Positions 16,246 to 24,246 of a DNA stretch of 64,000 nucleotides are shown in pieces; the stretch's first letter is position 1; every line of letters starts with the position of its first letter. The position numbers were made by a program, and so were the translations under genes. The stretch comes from Alkalihalobacillus trypoxylicola (GTDB lineage: Bacteria; Bacillota; Bacilli; Bacillales; Bacillaceae_D), in the NCBI RefSeq assembly GCF_001590785.1, contig NZ_LTAO01000012.1, positions 1-64,000 on the forward strand, written 5' to 3'. The notes beneath the pieces are model-generated. The model ran no database searches. It had not been told where the DNA came from and saw nothing but the letters and a program-made list of their open reading frames with translations.

Positions 16246-16806
16246 ATGAGAACAGAAAAAGAAAAAATGATAGCTGGAGAAATGTACGATCCCGCTGATT
16301 CAGAGCTAGTAAAAGACCGTGTAAAAGCGAGACGTATGGTGAGATTATACAACCAAACATTAGAAACAGAAGAAGAAATGCGTAAAAGTATGTTGAAGGA
16401 ATTACTCGGTTCAACCGGAGAACATGTATATATGGAGCCGAATATACGCTTTGATTACGGCTATAATACACATGTAGGAGAAAACTTTTTTGCGAATTTT
16501 GACTGTACGATACTAGATGTTTGTGAAGTTCGTTTTGGAGATCATTGTTTACTAGCGCCAGGTGTACAAATTTATACTGCAACTCATCCAATTGACCCAA
16601 TAGAACGAAATTCAGGTAAAGAATATGCGAAACCAATCGTTTTTGGAAATAATGTTTGGATTGGAGGAAGTGCAATCATTAATCCAGGTGTAACGGTAGG
16701 AGATAATGTTGTCATCGCATCAGGTGCAGTCGTTACGAAAGATGTTCCAGATAATGTTGTGGTAGGTGGAAATCCAGCAAGAATTATAAAAGAACTAAAT
16801 ACATAA
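16246..16806 (+). CDS. maa: Maltose/galactoside O-acetyltransferase (Maa/LacA family)
   Basis: This 186-residue protein has the Maa N-terminal domain ([20 protein letters not shown]) and the left-handed parallel beta-helix of hexapeptide repeats. The catalytic histidine lies in TATHPIDP (about residue 114). Late repeats are [32 protein letters not shown] and end [10 protein letters not shown]. It transfers acetyl from acetyl-CoA to sugars such as maltose or glucose, probably for detoxification or export. The ATG follows AGAAAGTAGG. A terminator follows. Family call is firm; preferred sugar is inferred. Confidence 0.92.
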   Translation: MRTEKEKMIAGEMYDPADSELVKDRVKARRMVRLYNQTLETEEEMRKSMLKELLGSTGEHVYMEPNIRFDYGYNTHVGENFFANFDCTILDVCEVRFGDHCLLAPGVQIYTATHPIDPIERNSGKEYAKPIVFGNNVWIGGSAIINPGVTVGDNVVIASGAVVTKDVPDNVVVGGNPARIIKELNT

Positions 16807-16817
16807 TTTTTTGAACG

Positions 16818-16860
16818 AAACCCTACGTGTTTGAGTAAAAACGAACATTTGGGTTTTTTT
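16818..16860 (+). terminator. Rho-independent terminator after maa
   Basis: AAACCC (16818-16823) pairs with GGGTTT (16851-16856), with an inner GTGTT/AACAT stem, and a run of seven T follows. Confidence 0.75.
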
Positions 16861-16918
16861 AATTATATTGATGAAGCTCCTAAAAAATAATTACGATCAC
16901 TTATAAGTTGTAAACGTG

Positions 16919-16950
16919 TTGACAAAACGGTTACATGTAATTATTATAAT
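16919..16950 (+). promoter_or_regulatory. Sigma-A promoter of the NmrA-like oxidoreductase gene
   Basis: TTGACA (16919-16924) is followed after 17 bases by TATTAT (16942-16947), and TATAAT overlaps at 16945-16950. It lies about 60 bases before the ATG at 17006. Confidence 0.75.
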
Positions 16951-16959
16951 TACATGTAA
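16931..16959 (+). promoter_or_regulatory. Perfect 29-bp palindromic operator over the -10 region
   Basis: TTACATGTAATTAT (16931-16944) and ATAATTACATGTAA (16946-16959) are perfect 14-base inverted repeats around one base. The palindrome covers the -10, so a bound dimer would block the promoter. HxlR/YodB- or MarR-type repressors that sense electrophiles are plausible binders, but no such gene is adjacent. Confidence 0.75.
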
Positions 16960-17005
16960 TGATGTTTGTTTCAGGTTGAATAAATAACAAATGGAGGAAT
17001 AGACG

Positions 17006-17857
17006 ATGAAAATATTAGTAACAGGTGCAACAGGAAAATTGGGCTCAAAGATAGTAGAGTCATTATTAAAAATGATACCTGCAAGTGAGTTAGCGGTAAG
17101 TGTGAGAAACCCAGAAAAAGCAGAAGACCTTCGTAAACGAGGGGTAGAGGTTCGTTATGGAGATTTTGACCTTCCGGAAACCTTAGATACGGCTTTTAAG
17201 GGAATTGATCGCTTATTAATAATTTCGGCTGATGGGGATAATGAAACAAGAATTCATCAGCATACTAATGCTGTTCAAGCAGCAGAACGGGCACAAGTTA
17301 AATTTATTGCTTACACAAGTTTGGCTAATGCAACCGAAAGTCAAAATTTAATGGCTCCTCCCCATGTAGCGACAGAAGCAGCCATTGTGAAAACGGGTAT
17401 TCCTTATTCTTTTTTAAGAAACAATTGGTATTTAGAAAATGAAATCAGTAGCATTCAAGGAGCTATAGCTGGAGCCACTTGGATTACTTCTGCCGGAAAA
17501 GGTAAAGTGGGCTGGGCATTGCAACAAGACTATGCAGATGCTGCTGCTGCCGTTTTAGTTGAAAGTGGTCACGAAAATACGGTGTATGAATTATCGGGTC
17601 CACTATTAACACAGGACGAATTGGTCTCTGCCCTTGGTAAAGTATTAAATAAAGAAATCCCTGTCCAACAAGTGAGTGACGAAGAATATGCAGAGATTAT
17701 GAAAAGCTTAGGGTTACCAGAGTTTATCATTCCGTTATTAGTAGGAATTCAAGAAAGTATTCGGAATGGCTCATTAGATGTGGAAAGCAATGATTTTGAG
17801 AAAGTTCTAGGACGCCCAGTTACACCAATCAGTGATGCATTAGCTAAATTAATATAA
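17006..17857 (+). CDS. NmrA-like NAD(P)-binding oxidoreductase (QorB/QOR2 type)
   Basis: This 283-residue protein begins with the Rossmann motif GATGKLGSKIVESLL (residues 7-21) and matches the NmrA-like branch typified by E. coli YtfG/QOR2: LLIISADGDNETRIHQHTNAVQAAERA, then YTSLANATES and PYSFLRNNWYLEN. QOR2 reduces quinones with NADPH. The catalytic Tyr of classical SDRs is replaced by family-specific residues. The ATG follows AAATGGAGGAATAG. The tight palindrome over its promoter indicates repression until an inducer, probably a quinone or other electrophile, is present; that is inference. Confidence 0.88.
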   Translation: MKILVTGATGKLGSKIVESLLKMIPASELAVSVRNPEKAEDLRKRGVEVRYGDFDLPETLDTAFKGIDRLLIISADGDNETRIHQHTNAVQAAERAQVKFIAYTSLANATESQNLMAPPHVATEAAIVKTGIPYSFLRNNWYLENEISSIQGAIAGATWITSAGKGKVGWALQQDYADAAAAVLVESGHENTVYELSGPLLTQDELVSALGKVLNKEIPVQQVSDEEYAEIMKSLGLPEFIIPLLVGIQESIRNGSLDVESNDFEKVLGRPVTPISDALAKLI

Positions 17858-17929
17858 TAAAGAATGTAGTTACATTAGAGAAATTAAAAATGCGGTAGGT
17901 TTTATGTATTTAAGTGATTAAAAATAATA

Positions 17930-18100
17930 AAGAGAATGGGACAATACGCATGAATCAATGCATCCAAATATTGTAGGTGTCCAGCTGTTCGCTCCCGGTA
18001 ATGGGATTGCGCGCTTTCCGCAAAAGGGCGTTGGACTAATCGTCTTGCTGGTGTCTTTCCACTTGTTCTTTCCTCTTGCATGAGTCGGCATTCTCATTCC
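17930..18100 (-). repeat. R2 interspersed repeat, minus orientation, no terminator hairpin
   Basis: GGGACAATACGCATGAAT followed by GTAGGTGTCCAGCTGTTCG matches the right end of R2 copies read in reverse, as at 33.5 kb. The GC-rich core with CTTTCCGCAAAAGGGCG is present. The usual terminator hairpin at the far end is missing. Confidence 0.65.
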
Positions 18101-18184
18101 TTCCACTTAATTAAGTAAAAGAGAGGTTTGCTAGCAGTAACTTCAAAAATGAGCTATTTGGGCACTGGAAAAACACATAATTTT

Positions 18185-18500
18185 CTATGGACTGAGGTGG
18201 CTGGGACAAAATCTGATTTAAAACATCACTTTAGAGAAATTCGAAAAAATGTGTAATGGATGCAAACATTAATAATGAACGATGAACCCTCCTTTTTTGG
18301 AAAAAGGAGGGTTTTTTGAACGAATAGATTCTCTATGAAAGACGTAAACTAGCGGACACAAGACACGGAGACTCCGGTGGGAAGTAGTGGCCATGCCGAA
18401 ATCCACTCGCCACCCCACGGATGAAGTGTCTTGGGTGAGCGAACTGGCGGGGAGCTAGAATGGTATAATCAATTATTCGTGAGTTTTGTCTCTGCCTCCT
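18185..18500 (+). repeat. R2 interspersed repeat with embedded terminator
   Basis: The copy opens GGCTGGGACAAAAT and closes near GAGTTTTGTCTCTGCC, so its ends are imperfect inverted repeats. It includes TGTAATGGATGCAAACAT, the hairpin AACCCTCCTTTTT / AAAAAGGAGGGTT (18285-18297, 18301-18313) with a T-run, and the GGACACAAGACACGGAGACT core with its partner GAAGTGTCTTGGG. Copies at 39.7 and 57.8 kb align throughout. Confidence 0.8.
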
Positions 18501-18568
18501 TGTTTGTTTAGTAATAAAACTAGATTAAGTTTAAGGTCGGGTTCATAATTAAAGAAATTAGGCTTCAA

Positions 18569-18916
18569 TTATTGCAATTCTTCCTTGTTATTTGATTTCA
18601 TGGAGGAAATGTAGTCTATTTCTCTTAAAATATATGGACTATTTTTAAACTTTTTTGTAAAACTTGCGATATACATGATGTCTTCTTTCAGTAAATTCCA
18701 AGTACTCTTGTCCTTAATATAAATATCAAATTCTTCTTTATAGGCTTCGGATAGGTGCGGATTGACAACCGTAATATAAAGTTCACCTTCAACATTTTCG
18801 TTTTTTTCAATAATCGTTACATAGGAGACACCACTGTTACTGTTTGCAAAGAGAAAAAACACTGTAAGTAATACAACTATAATTAACAGGAAAGTGCCCA
18901 ACATTTTTATTTTCAT
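18569..18916 (-). CDS. Single-TM anchored hypothetical protein, third paralogue
   Basis: This 115-residue protein is the third member of the family encoded at 3281-3628 and 3667-4014. It keeps SYVTIIEKNENVEGELYITVVNPHLSE and the DKSTWNLLKEDIMYIAS block but is more diverged, including a different anchor (residues about 5-25) and C-terminus (SSMKSNNKEELQ). It lies about 14.5 kb from the tandem pair, next to an R2 repeat. Function is unknown; the conserved part is outside the membrane. Confidence 0.75.
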   Translation of the reverse strand: MKIKMLGTFLLIIVVLLTVFFLFANSNSGVSYVTIIEKNENVEGELYITVVNPHLSEAYKEEFDIYIKDKSTWNLLKEDIMYIASFTKKFKNSPYILREIDYISSMKSNNKEELQ

Positions 18917-19135
18917 AAGTAGTTCAAACCTTTAACTAATTTATTATAAGATACTAGCATAATTTCATGAATTTGGTAAAATTCCGATGTGGTGAAGTTC
19001 TATGAAAAAAACACAGCATATAATAGGTGAGCTTGTGAGAGGAGCTGAGAAAGAAAAATAGGTAAAGGAGGAGAATAGTTCTTCGATAGTTTAATGATAA
19101 CTACTGTGGAAGTAAGTTGGAAAGGACATATAACT

Positions 19136-19163
19136 AATGGAATTTTCCTATATTCCATTTTTA
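19136..19163 (+). terminator. Orphan terminator-like hairpin in a gene-free gap
   Basis: AATGGAAT (19136-19143) pairs with ATTCCATT (19152-19159), followed by TTT. The gap 18917-19260 otherwise holds only a ribosome-binding-like AAAGGAGGAG near 19065 with no open frame after it. It may mark a lost short gene. Confidence 0.4.
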
Positions 19164-19260
19164 CTATTTATACCTAATAGAAGGTGGAGAATGATAAAAT
19201 AGGAATAATCATGAAAGACATCGTTATCAGTGAACTCGTTATGGAAAGAAGGTAATATAT

Positions 19261-19602
19261 ATGAATTGGTATCATCTCTATCTCGAATATTTCAAAAATA
19301 ATATCTATCTGTATGTAATGCTAATCTTATTGTTAGTGTTAACAGTTGGGTTGTGGTATTGGATACCTTTTTATTTATTTACTGTGCTTTCTAATCTTAC
19401 GCTCCATTTAATCATCTTTCACTTATTTTTAGGGTGCTTCTTTTCAATATTTCTTCTCAATATTAATTTAAAGGCTTCTAAAGCGTTTCATAAGCAAAAA
19501 AGTTATATTACCTTATTTCTAAAAATACAAGGAAGTACGATATTTTTATTTACAGTACTTGCGTTCATAGTGAATTATTTTTATTGGATCAGGTTTCTCT
19601 AA
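19261..19602 (+). CDS. Small multi-TM membrane protein
   Basis: This 113-residue protein is mostly hydrophobic, with segments at about 15-36, 38-65 (possibly two) and 88-108 and a short charged loop LKASKAFHKQKSY. The ATG follows GGAAAGAAGGTAATAT. I do not recognise the family. A second small membrane protein gene follows at 19768, but the 165-base gap makes co-transcription uncertain. Confidence 0.6.
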   Translation: MNWYHLYLEYFKNNIYLYVMLILLLVLTVGLWYWIPFYLFTVLSNLTLHLIIFHLFLGCFFSIFLLNINLKASKAFHKQKSYITLFLKIQGSTIFLFTVLAFIVNYFYWIRFL

Positions 19603-19767
19603 ATGAATGAGAGTTTGTTTCCTTTGAATCAATACCTGTTGTTTACAAGAAAAGCTTAAAGGGTAATTTTAAATAACAAGGAAAATGATAGGTCTTATCT
19701 AATCGGGAAAATGGGAGATTTGCGTTAACCTTTCACTCTAACGATAAATGTTAATATGGAGGATGTT

Positions 19768-19926
19768 ATGTCTTTAAACGCAGTCTTAATTGCAGTAGTT
19801 GCAGGAGTTTTAACTTTTATTTTAAGTTCACCGGATGTATTGAATCCCTTAATTATCACCAATATTTTATTAGGATTAATTGTCGGGAAATTGATTGATC
19901 AGAAGGGAAATAAAAGTAAATCATAA
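19768..19926 (+). CDS. 52-residue two-TM microprotein
   Basis: An ATG preceded by ATATGGAGGATGTT opens a 52-codon frame: MSLNAVLIAVVAGVLTFIL, a short loop with SSPDVLNP, a second hydrophobic segment (about 29-41) and a basic tail KLIDQKGNKSKS. The excellent ribosome binding site and the terminator 27 bases downstream support it strongly. Function is unknown. Confidence 0.65.
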   Translation: MSLNAVLIAVVAGVLTFILSSPDVLNPLIITNILLGLIVGKLIDQKGNKSKS

Positions 19927-19952
19927 TTTAAAATGAATAACCTCAATTAAGA

Positions 19953-19988
19953 AAACTGTTATTTCGCCCTTGGGATAACGGTTTTTTT
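19953..19988 (+). terminator. Rho-independent terminator
   Basis: AAACTGTTAT (19953-19962) pairs with ATAACGGTTT (19975-19984) with one G-T, followed by a T-run. It ends the microprotein transcript. Confidence 0.75.
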
Positions 19989-20032
19989 GGTTCTTCTTGA
20001 TATGAGTGAATTTCATAAAATTAACTTCTTGA

Positions 20033-20207
20033 TTGAAACGGTAGGTAGTGACTCCCAAAGGATCAGCGCAGTCTGAAGATCCACTCTGGTGAAGCTCTGC
20101 GTAGTCAGAGTTAGCTGAAGACAAGCCCTTGGGAAAGCATCTACCTAAAGTGAAAATCAAAAACCAAATCGTTCGGTTTTTATTATAAGATATGAATGAT
20201 GAAATTG
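20033..20207 (-). repeat. R1 interspersed repeat, minus orientation
   Basis: GGTAGGTAGTGACTCCCAAA opens the copy and TCTACCTAAAGTGAAAATC closes the core, with the GAACGATTTGG-type flank and ATATGAATGATG beyond. It carries a variant inner segment (GCAGTCTGAAGATCCACTC). The open frame seen inside it is a property of the repeat, not a gene. Confidence 0.85.
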
Positions 20208-20281
20208 AGTCATATAGTAAAGCTTATGAAACTTTTATTATTTGATAATCGTAAATATTAAAAAAGAAAGGGGATCAACAA

Positions 20282-21556
20282 TTGAAAAAACCTTATATTG
20301 TCGTTCATCCTTTACATTCTAATTTTGATGAGGAGATCGAAATTTCTGTAAAAGGGTGTAATCCAAGTGATGAAATTTCCATATTAACCTACATACATGA
20401 TGATCGAGACGAATTGTTTGTATCTGATGCTACATTTATCGCAAATAAAAATGGTGAAGTACATATAGCCAATGAAGCTTCCATTAAAGGGACCTATACT
20501 GGTATAGATAGAAATGGTATTTTTTGGTCTGCAAAACACGTAAAGAAAAAGCATGATGATTATTTCCTTAAAACGAATATAAATGCCTTAACTATTAAAA
20601 TGCAGCTAAAGATACGTGATGAATTGGTACATGAAGTTGCATTCGAACGAAGCTTCTATAAAAACGATATTCATGTTGTTGAATTGAATCAAAATCATAT
20701 AATCGGAACTTTGTATCTTCCAAAAGAAAAAGGCGATTACCCAAATGTTTTGCTTTTAGCTGGATCGGACGGTGGTAAGCTTGACCCCGCTGCCTCTTTA
20801 CTTGCAGCAAAAGGTTATAATGTTTTAGATTTAGCTTATTTTAATCAAGATGGTGTTCCAAAGGATTTAGAAAATATCCCGTTGGAATACTTCTATAATG
20901 CCTTACAGTTTTTGAAGGAACAAACGAACAATCGAAGTAAAGTAATCGTTATTGGCTATTCAAAAGGAGCAGAATTAGCTCTTCTACTTGCATCAGAATA
21001 TGATGAATTTTCTGCTGTTATTGCTGGTGCTCCAAGTGCATATATTACTTCAGGAATGAGGAATGGTATTTTTGCTCCAATCCCTTCATGGACTATAAAT
21101 GATCAAGCAAAATCGTTCCTTAAAATGCAACATAAGTTCAGTAATATGCTACCCGTCCTTAAACAAATGATTTTAAAAAGGCCTGTTTCCTTTTTTAATG
21201 TGTGGGAAGATAGTTTAAAAAAGGATAACAATAGATTAGAGGATGCTAGAATCAAAGTAGAGAACATAAAGGCACCCGTTCTACTAATTTCAGGAGATAA
21301 AGATGGTATATGGCCATCCTCTACTTTTTCAAATGAAATCAAATCCAAACTTGACTCTATAGAGCATCTACAGTTCAAAGAGGGGGGACATTTTGTTTCA
21401 TTCCCTTATGCATTACCCCATTTGCCAGCTAATGTTTATGAGCATTTGGGTGGGAGGACTATTATGGATTGCGGAGGAACAAAAGAGGCGAATGCCGATG
21501 CTGCTATTCAGTCATGGAATTATATACAAAATTTTATAAAAAAACATTCAGAGTAA
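20282..21556 (+). CDS. BAAT-family acyl-CoA thioesterase/acyltransferase
   Basis: This 424-residue protein has the two-domain layout of the acyl-CoA thioesterase/bile acid-CoA:amino acid N-acyltransferase family. The N-terminal immunoglobulin-like domain covers about residues 1-125, and the alpha/beta hydrolase domain starts at LPKEKGDYPNVLLLAGSDGG. The nucleophile elbow GYSKGAE carries serine (about residue 230). The acid is in LISGDKDGIWPSS and the base in GTKEANADAA. Members cleave or transfer acyl groups from CoA; several bacterial ones are of unknown substrate. TTG start after GAAAGGGGATC. It is monocistronic, between two R1 copies. Confidence 0.85.
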   Translation: MKKPYIVVHPLHSNFDEEIEISVKGCNPSDEISILTYIHDDRDELFVSDATFIANKNGEVHIANEASIKGTYTGIDRNGIFWSAKHVKKKHDDYFLKTNINALTIKMQLKIRDELVHEVAFERSFYKNDIHVVELNQNHIIGTLYLPKEKGDYPNVLLLAGSDGGKLDPAASLLAAKGYNVLDLAYFNQDGVPKDLENIPLEYFYNALQFLKEQTNNRSKVIVIGYSKGAELALLLASEYDEFSAVIAGAPSAYITSGMRNGIFAPIPSWTINDQAKSFLKMQHKFSNMLPVLKQMILKRPVSFFNVWEDSLKKDNNRLEDARIKVENIKAPVLLISGDKDGIWPSSTFSNEIKSKLDSIEHLQFKEGGHFVSFPYALPHLPANVYEHLGGRTIMDCGGTKEANADAAIQSWNYIQNFIKKHSE

Positions 21557-21669
21557 GTAATGTGTGAGTAGTTTAATTTACATTTATCCCTATAATTAAT
21601 CGCATTTCATGGTAGAAAAGCAGCCGGACGAAATAGAATCATAAAATGAATAAAATTAAACCCGTTTGC

Positions 21670-21873
21670 CTATTGAGAGTTAGACTTTTTCTTTTTTAAT
21701 TTAATAACAATGGTAAAACCAATGGTTAATCCAATGGCTGTTATCAAGTGCTCCATCCAATTATGAACAAGACTATAGTCACCACTTTCTAAAAGATAAC
21801 GCAAGAAATATGTAAGAAAAAATGTGGTAACAAATACAAATATAGCATTAAGCCAAAGATTATTTATAATCAT
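21670..21873 (-). CDS. Small two-TM membrane protein
   Basis: I use the ATG at 21873, because ATGGAGGTTACT precedes it at good spacing; the open frame extends to 21885. The 67-residue product has two membrane segments (about 5-25 and 42-57) and a very basic KLKKKKSNSQ tail, so the tail is cytoplasmic. The family is not recognised. It is one of several micro membrane proteins between 19 and 22.4 kb. Confidence 0.55.
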   Translation of the reverse strand: MIINNLWLNAIFVFVTTFFLTYFLRYLLESGDYSLVHNWMEHLITAIGLTIGFTIVIKLKKKKSNSQ

Positions 21874-22145
21874 AGTAACCTCCATAAAGTTCCAGCATTA
21901 TCGTTCTTTACCCCTCTGCTATGGAATAAAACATGATGAATTTATTAATATGGTTCGAAAATAATGAATGATTCACCGTTAATTAGGCTATGTAAATCAC
22001 AAAAATGTTCATACAGAAGTAATGAAAGGCATGTATAAATGAATCCGACTTTCTCTATGGAAATCATATCGCATTCCTAATGTCTTTTCTGGTCGAATAT
22101 TTAACGGATACAGATTATTAAGGTTTTTTTGATAAGGATGGATGA

Positions 22146-22349
22146 ATGAAGATCATGATGAAGTTTTTAAGATATTTCGCGTATTTACTCATTGTGAGTA
22201 CAGTTAGTTATTACGTTTCAAAGTATATTACATATGATAAAAAATGGATAAGTATGGTTATAGGGTTTGTCATAATGTTCAGCGTAACTTTTTCATTGTT
22301 ATGCTTAGAAACGTTTAAATTTAGTAAAAAAAAGAATAAACAGGTTTAA
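22146..22349 (+). CDS. Small two-TM membrane protein
   Basis: This 67-residue protein has two membrane segments (about 8-28 and 36-54) with a YDKKW loop and a basic KFSKKKNKQV tail. The ATG follows AAGGATGGATGA. The family is not recognised. The general plan (two TMs, lysine-rich C-terminus) equals that of the oppositely oriented gene at 21670, but the sequences are not obviously similar. An R1 repeat follows. Confidence 0.5.
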   Translation: MKIMMKFLRYFAYLLIVSTVSYYVSKYITYDKKWISMVIGFVIMFSVTFSLLCLETFKFSKKKNKQV

Positions 22350-22406
22350 TTTAACGAGCATTTTTTTGAGCTGGATGGTCATTTAACCGCCCTTACTAAA
22401 GTATTT

Positions 22407-22646
22407 TGAAAATCAAAACGGAACGATTAGGTTTTTGATTTTTACTTTAGGTAGATGCTTTCCCGAGGGCTTGTTTTCAGCTAACTCCGACTACGCAGAG
22501 CTTCGTCAAAGTGGATCTTCAAACGGCGCTCATCCTTTGGGAGTCACTACCTACTGTTACAATCAATAAGTTTATTAAAAATATTCAATAAATTTTCATA
22601 ATAATTGTTCGGTTTTATTTACTTATAGAGCATTGATGAAATTCAC
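22407..22646 (+). repeat. R1 interspersed repeat, plus orientation, long form
   Basis: The copy includes the GAACGATTAGGTTTTTGATT flank, the GGTAGATGCTTTCCC...GGGAGTCACTACC core, and the right flank TTTTCATAATAATTGTTCGG with TTATAGAGCATTGATGAAATT. The same right flank closes the tandem array at 62.97-63.03 kb, so it belongs to the element. Confidence 0.85.
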
Positions 22647-22707
22647 TTACTTGATAGAAATTAATAACAAATGCTAATTCCAAAATAAGATTTAGGGAGT
22701 GAGGAGT

Positions 22708-23430
22708 TTGAAAAAACCTTTGAAAAGTTACACGATTTGGTTTTCTCAAAGAACTGGTTCTACGTTGTTAACTAAAGCGCTTACTTCGACAGGTATTGCC
22801 GGTAATCCGGCAGAGTTATTACATTTTAGAAACCCAAATAACATAACCCAGGACGGCATAGAAAAAATATGGGAAGAAGGCACGACCTCTAACGGTGTTT
22901 TTGGATTGAAAACAGATCTTAATCGAAAATGGATAACTAGTCTGAGAGAGTTTTACAAGCTGCCCATTGAAATGACAGAAGCTGAAGTATGGAGCTCAGC
23001 TTTCCCTAATTGTCAGCATATTTGGATGACTAGGAGAAATAAAGTGCGATTAGCGGTATCTTGGTGGCGTGCTATCGTTTCAGGTGAGTGGCATCGGAAA
23101 CATGGAGAAAAACCAAAAGATGTAGATTTAATAGAAGAGTATAATTTTAATGCGATTCATCATTTATTCATTGAAAGTACTATGTTTGAGGCTTCTATAG
23201 AAGAATTTTTTACAGAGGCGAAAGTGGTTCCTCTGACTATCGTTTATGAAGATTTTATTCGAGACTATGAAGGAACAGTATTAAAAGTATTAAAATTTTT
23301 AAATCTCCCTACTCAAAATATCGATATTTCTCCTCCATATTTTGAGCAAATTGCAGACGATGTCTCAGAGCAGTGGGTTCAAAGATACAGAGAAGAATGT
23401 CAAAAGGGATGGGAGCATATCCGATGGTAA
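22708..23430 (+). CDS. Stf0-family sulfotransferase
   Basis: I choose TTG 22708, because AGGGAG lies eight bases upstream; a GTG at 22699 is the alternative. The 240-residue protein has the PAPS 5'-phosphosulfate loop near its N-terminus, WFSQRTGSTLLTKAL (about residues 11-25), and the 3'-phosphate region around IWMTRRNKVRLAVSWWRA, as in the Stf0 family that includes mycobacterial trehalose 2-sulfotransferase. The later part has VVPLTIVYEDFIRDYEGTV. The acceptor is unknown; a carbohydrate is most likely by family analogy. It ends in a strong terminator and is monocistronic. Confidence 0.88.
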   Translation: MKKPLKSYTIWFSQRTGSTLLTKALTSTGIAGNPAELLHFRNPNNITQDGIEKIWEEGTTSNGVFGLKTDLNRKWITSLREFYKLPIEMTEAEVWSSAFPNCQHIWMTRRNKVRLAVSWWRAIVSGEWHRKHGEKPKDVDLIEEYNFNAIHHLFIESTMFEASIEEFFTEAKVVPLTIVYEDFIRDYEGTVLKVLKFLNLPTQNIDISPPYFEQIADDVSEQWVQRYREECQKGWEHIRW

Positions 23431-23491
23431 ACGATAAGAGTAAGATATTTTGTTCATTATAGATCATGTAAATAACATTTATACCATACTA

Positions 23492-23531
23492 AAAAAAGAC
23501 ATTGTTTGCTAATGCAAACAATGTCTTTTTT
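23492..23531. terminator. Perfect 18-bp bidirectional terminator
   Basis: The arms 23492-23509 and 23514-23531 pair perfectly over 18 bases around TAAT, with A- and T-runs at the ends. It closes the sulfotransferase gene. Confidence 0.9.
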
Positions 23532-23561
23532 GGAACAAAAATTTTAAATTTGAAAAAAGTA

Positions 23562-23617
23562 TTGACTAGTCAAGTGTTCATTATATATCATATGTTATAT
23601 AACGTATGATATATAAT
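23562..23617 (+). promoter_or_regulatory. Promoter and 38-bp near-perfect palindrome upstream of tetR-SDR operon
   Basis: TTGACT (23562-23567) is the likely -35. The palindrome has arms 23580-23592 and 23605-23617 (13 perfect pairs) and a centre containing GTTATATAAC, so all but one of 19 pairs match. It overlaps the -10 region and lies 25 bases before the TetR start, a classic autorepression arrangement. Confidence 0.8.
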
Positions 23618-23642
23618 GTGTTGTATTGAAAAGAGGATGATT

Positions 23643-24218
23643 ATGCCCCCGAAAAAGAAGTTTTCCAAAGAACAAATTGTCGATGCCGCTTTTGAAATAG
23701 CAAGAGTAGAAGGGTTAAGTAAAATAACTATTAGAAAGGTTGCTGACAAATTAGGAAGTTCGATTGCCCCGATTTATGTGAACTTCAATGATGTGGAAGA
23801 ACTTATAAATGATGTCGTAAAAAAAATGATTACTATTAATCAACAAATGATTCTAGAACAAAATAGTGGGGATACATTTCGTGATATAGGTATTGCTAGC
23901 CTACGTTTTGCAAGTGAATATAGTGTTCTTTTTAACGAGTTAATGATGAAACAAAACGAGTATTTAAAGGACTATAACCAAGAGATAGGGAATGACCTTG
24001 TTTCAATGATGAAAGAGAGTGTTACCCTTGAAGGGTTTACAGATGAGGAATTAATGAATATTTTATTGAAAATGCGAATTTTCCAAGGGGGTCTTTCCAT
24101 AATGGTCGCTAATGGGTTGCTTCCGAAAGATTTTACGAATGATAAAGTGGTAGAGCTTCTAGATAGCACGGCCGAGGATGTTATTGTAGCTGCGCGTTTA
24201 CGTAAGAATAGTAAATGA
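23643..24218 (+). CDS. TetR/AcrR-family transcriptional regulator
   Basis: I start at ATG 23643 (after GAAAAGAGGATGATT); the frame opens earlier at 23616 inside the operator. The 191-residue protein has the TetR DNA-binding domain in its first 50 residues: FSKEQIVDAAFEIARVEGLSKITIRKVADKLGSSIAPIYVNF. The rest is the helical ligand domain. It very likely represses its own promoter through the 38-bp palindrome and controls the SDR gene 28 bases downstream. The inducer is probably a substrate or product of that enzyme. Confidence 0.9.
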   Translation: MPPKKKFSKEQIVDAAFEIARVEGLSKITIRKVADKLGSSIAPIYVNFNDVEELINDVVKKMITINQQMILEQNSGDTFRDIGIASLRFASEYSVLFNELMMKQNEYLKDYNQEIGNDLVSMMKESVTLEGFTDEELMNILLKMRIFQGGLSIMVANGLLPKDFTNDKVVELLDSTAEDVIVAARLRKNSK

Positions 24219-24246
24219 ACATAACCTTTAGAAAAGGAGCAATAGA

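Noticed and set aside
16202-16675. 157-codon minus-strand frame opposite maa
   Set aside because: It overlaps the confidently assigned acetyltransferase and shows no ribosome binding site or family pattern.
17918-18106. 62-codon minus-strand frame
   Set aside because: Falls inside an R2 repeat; no ribosome binding site.
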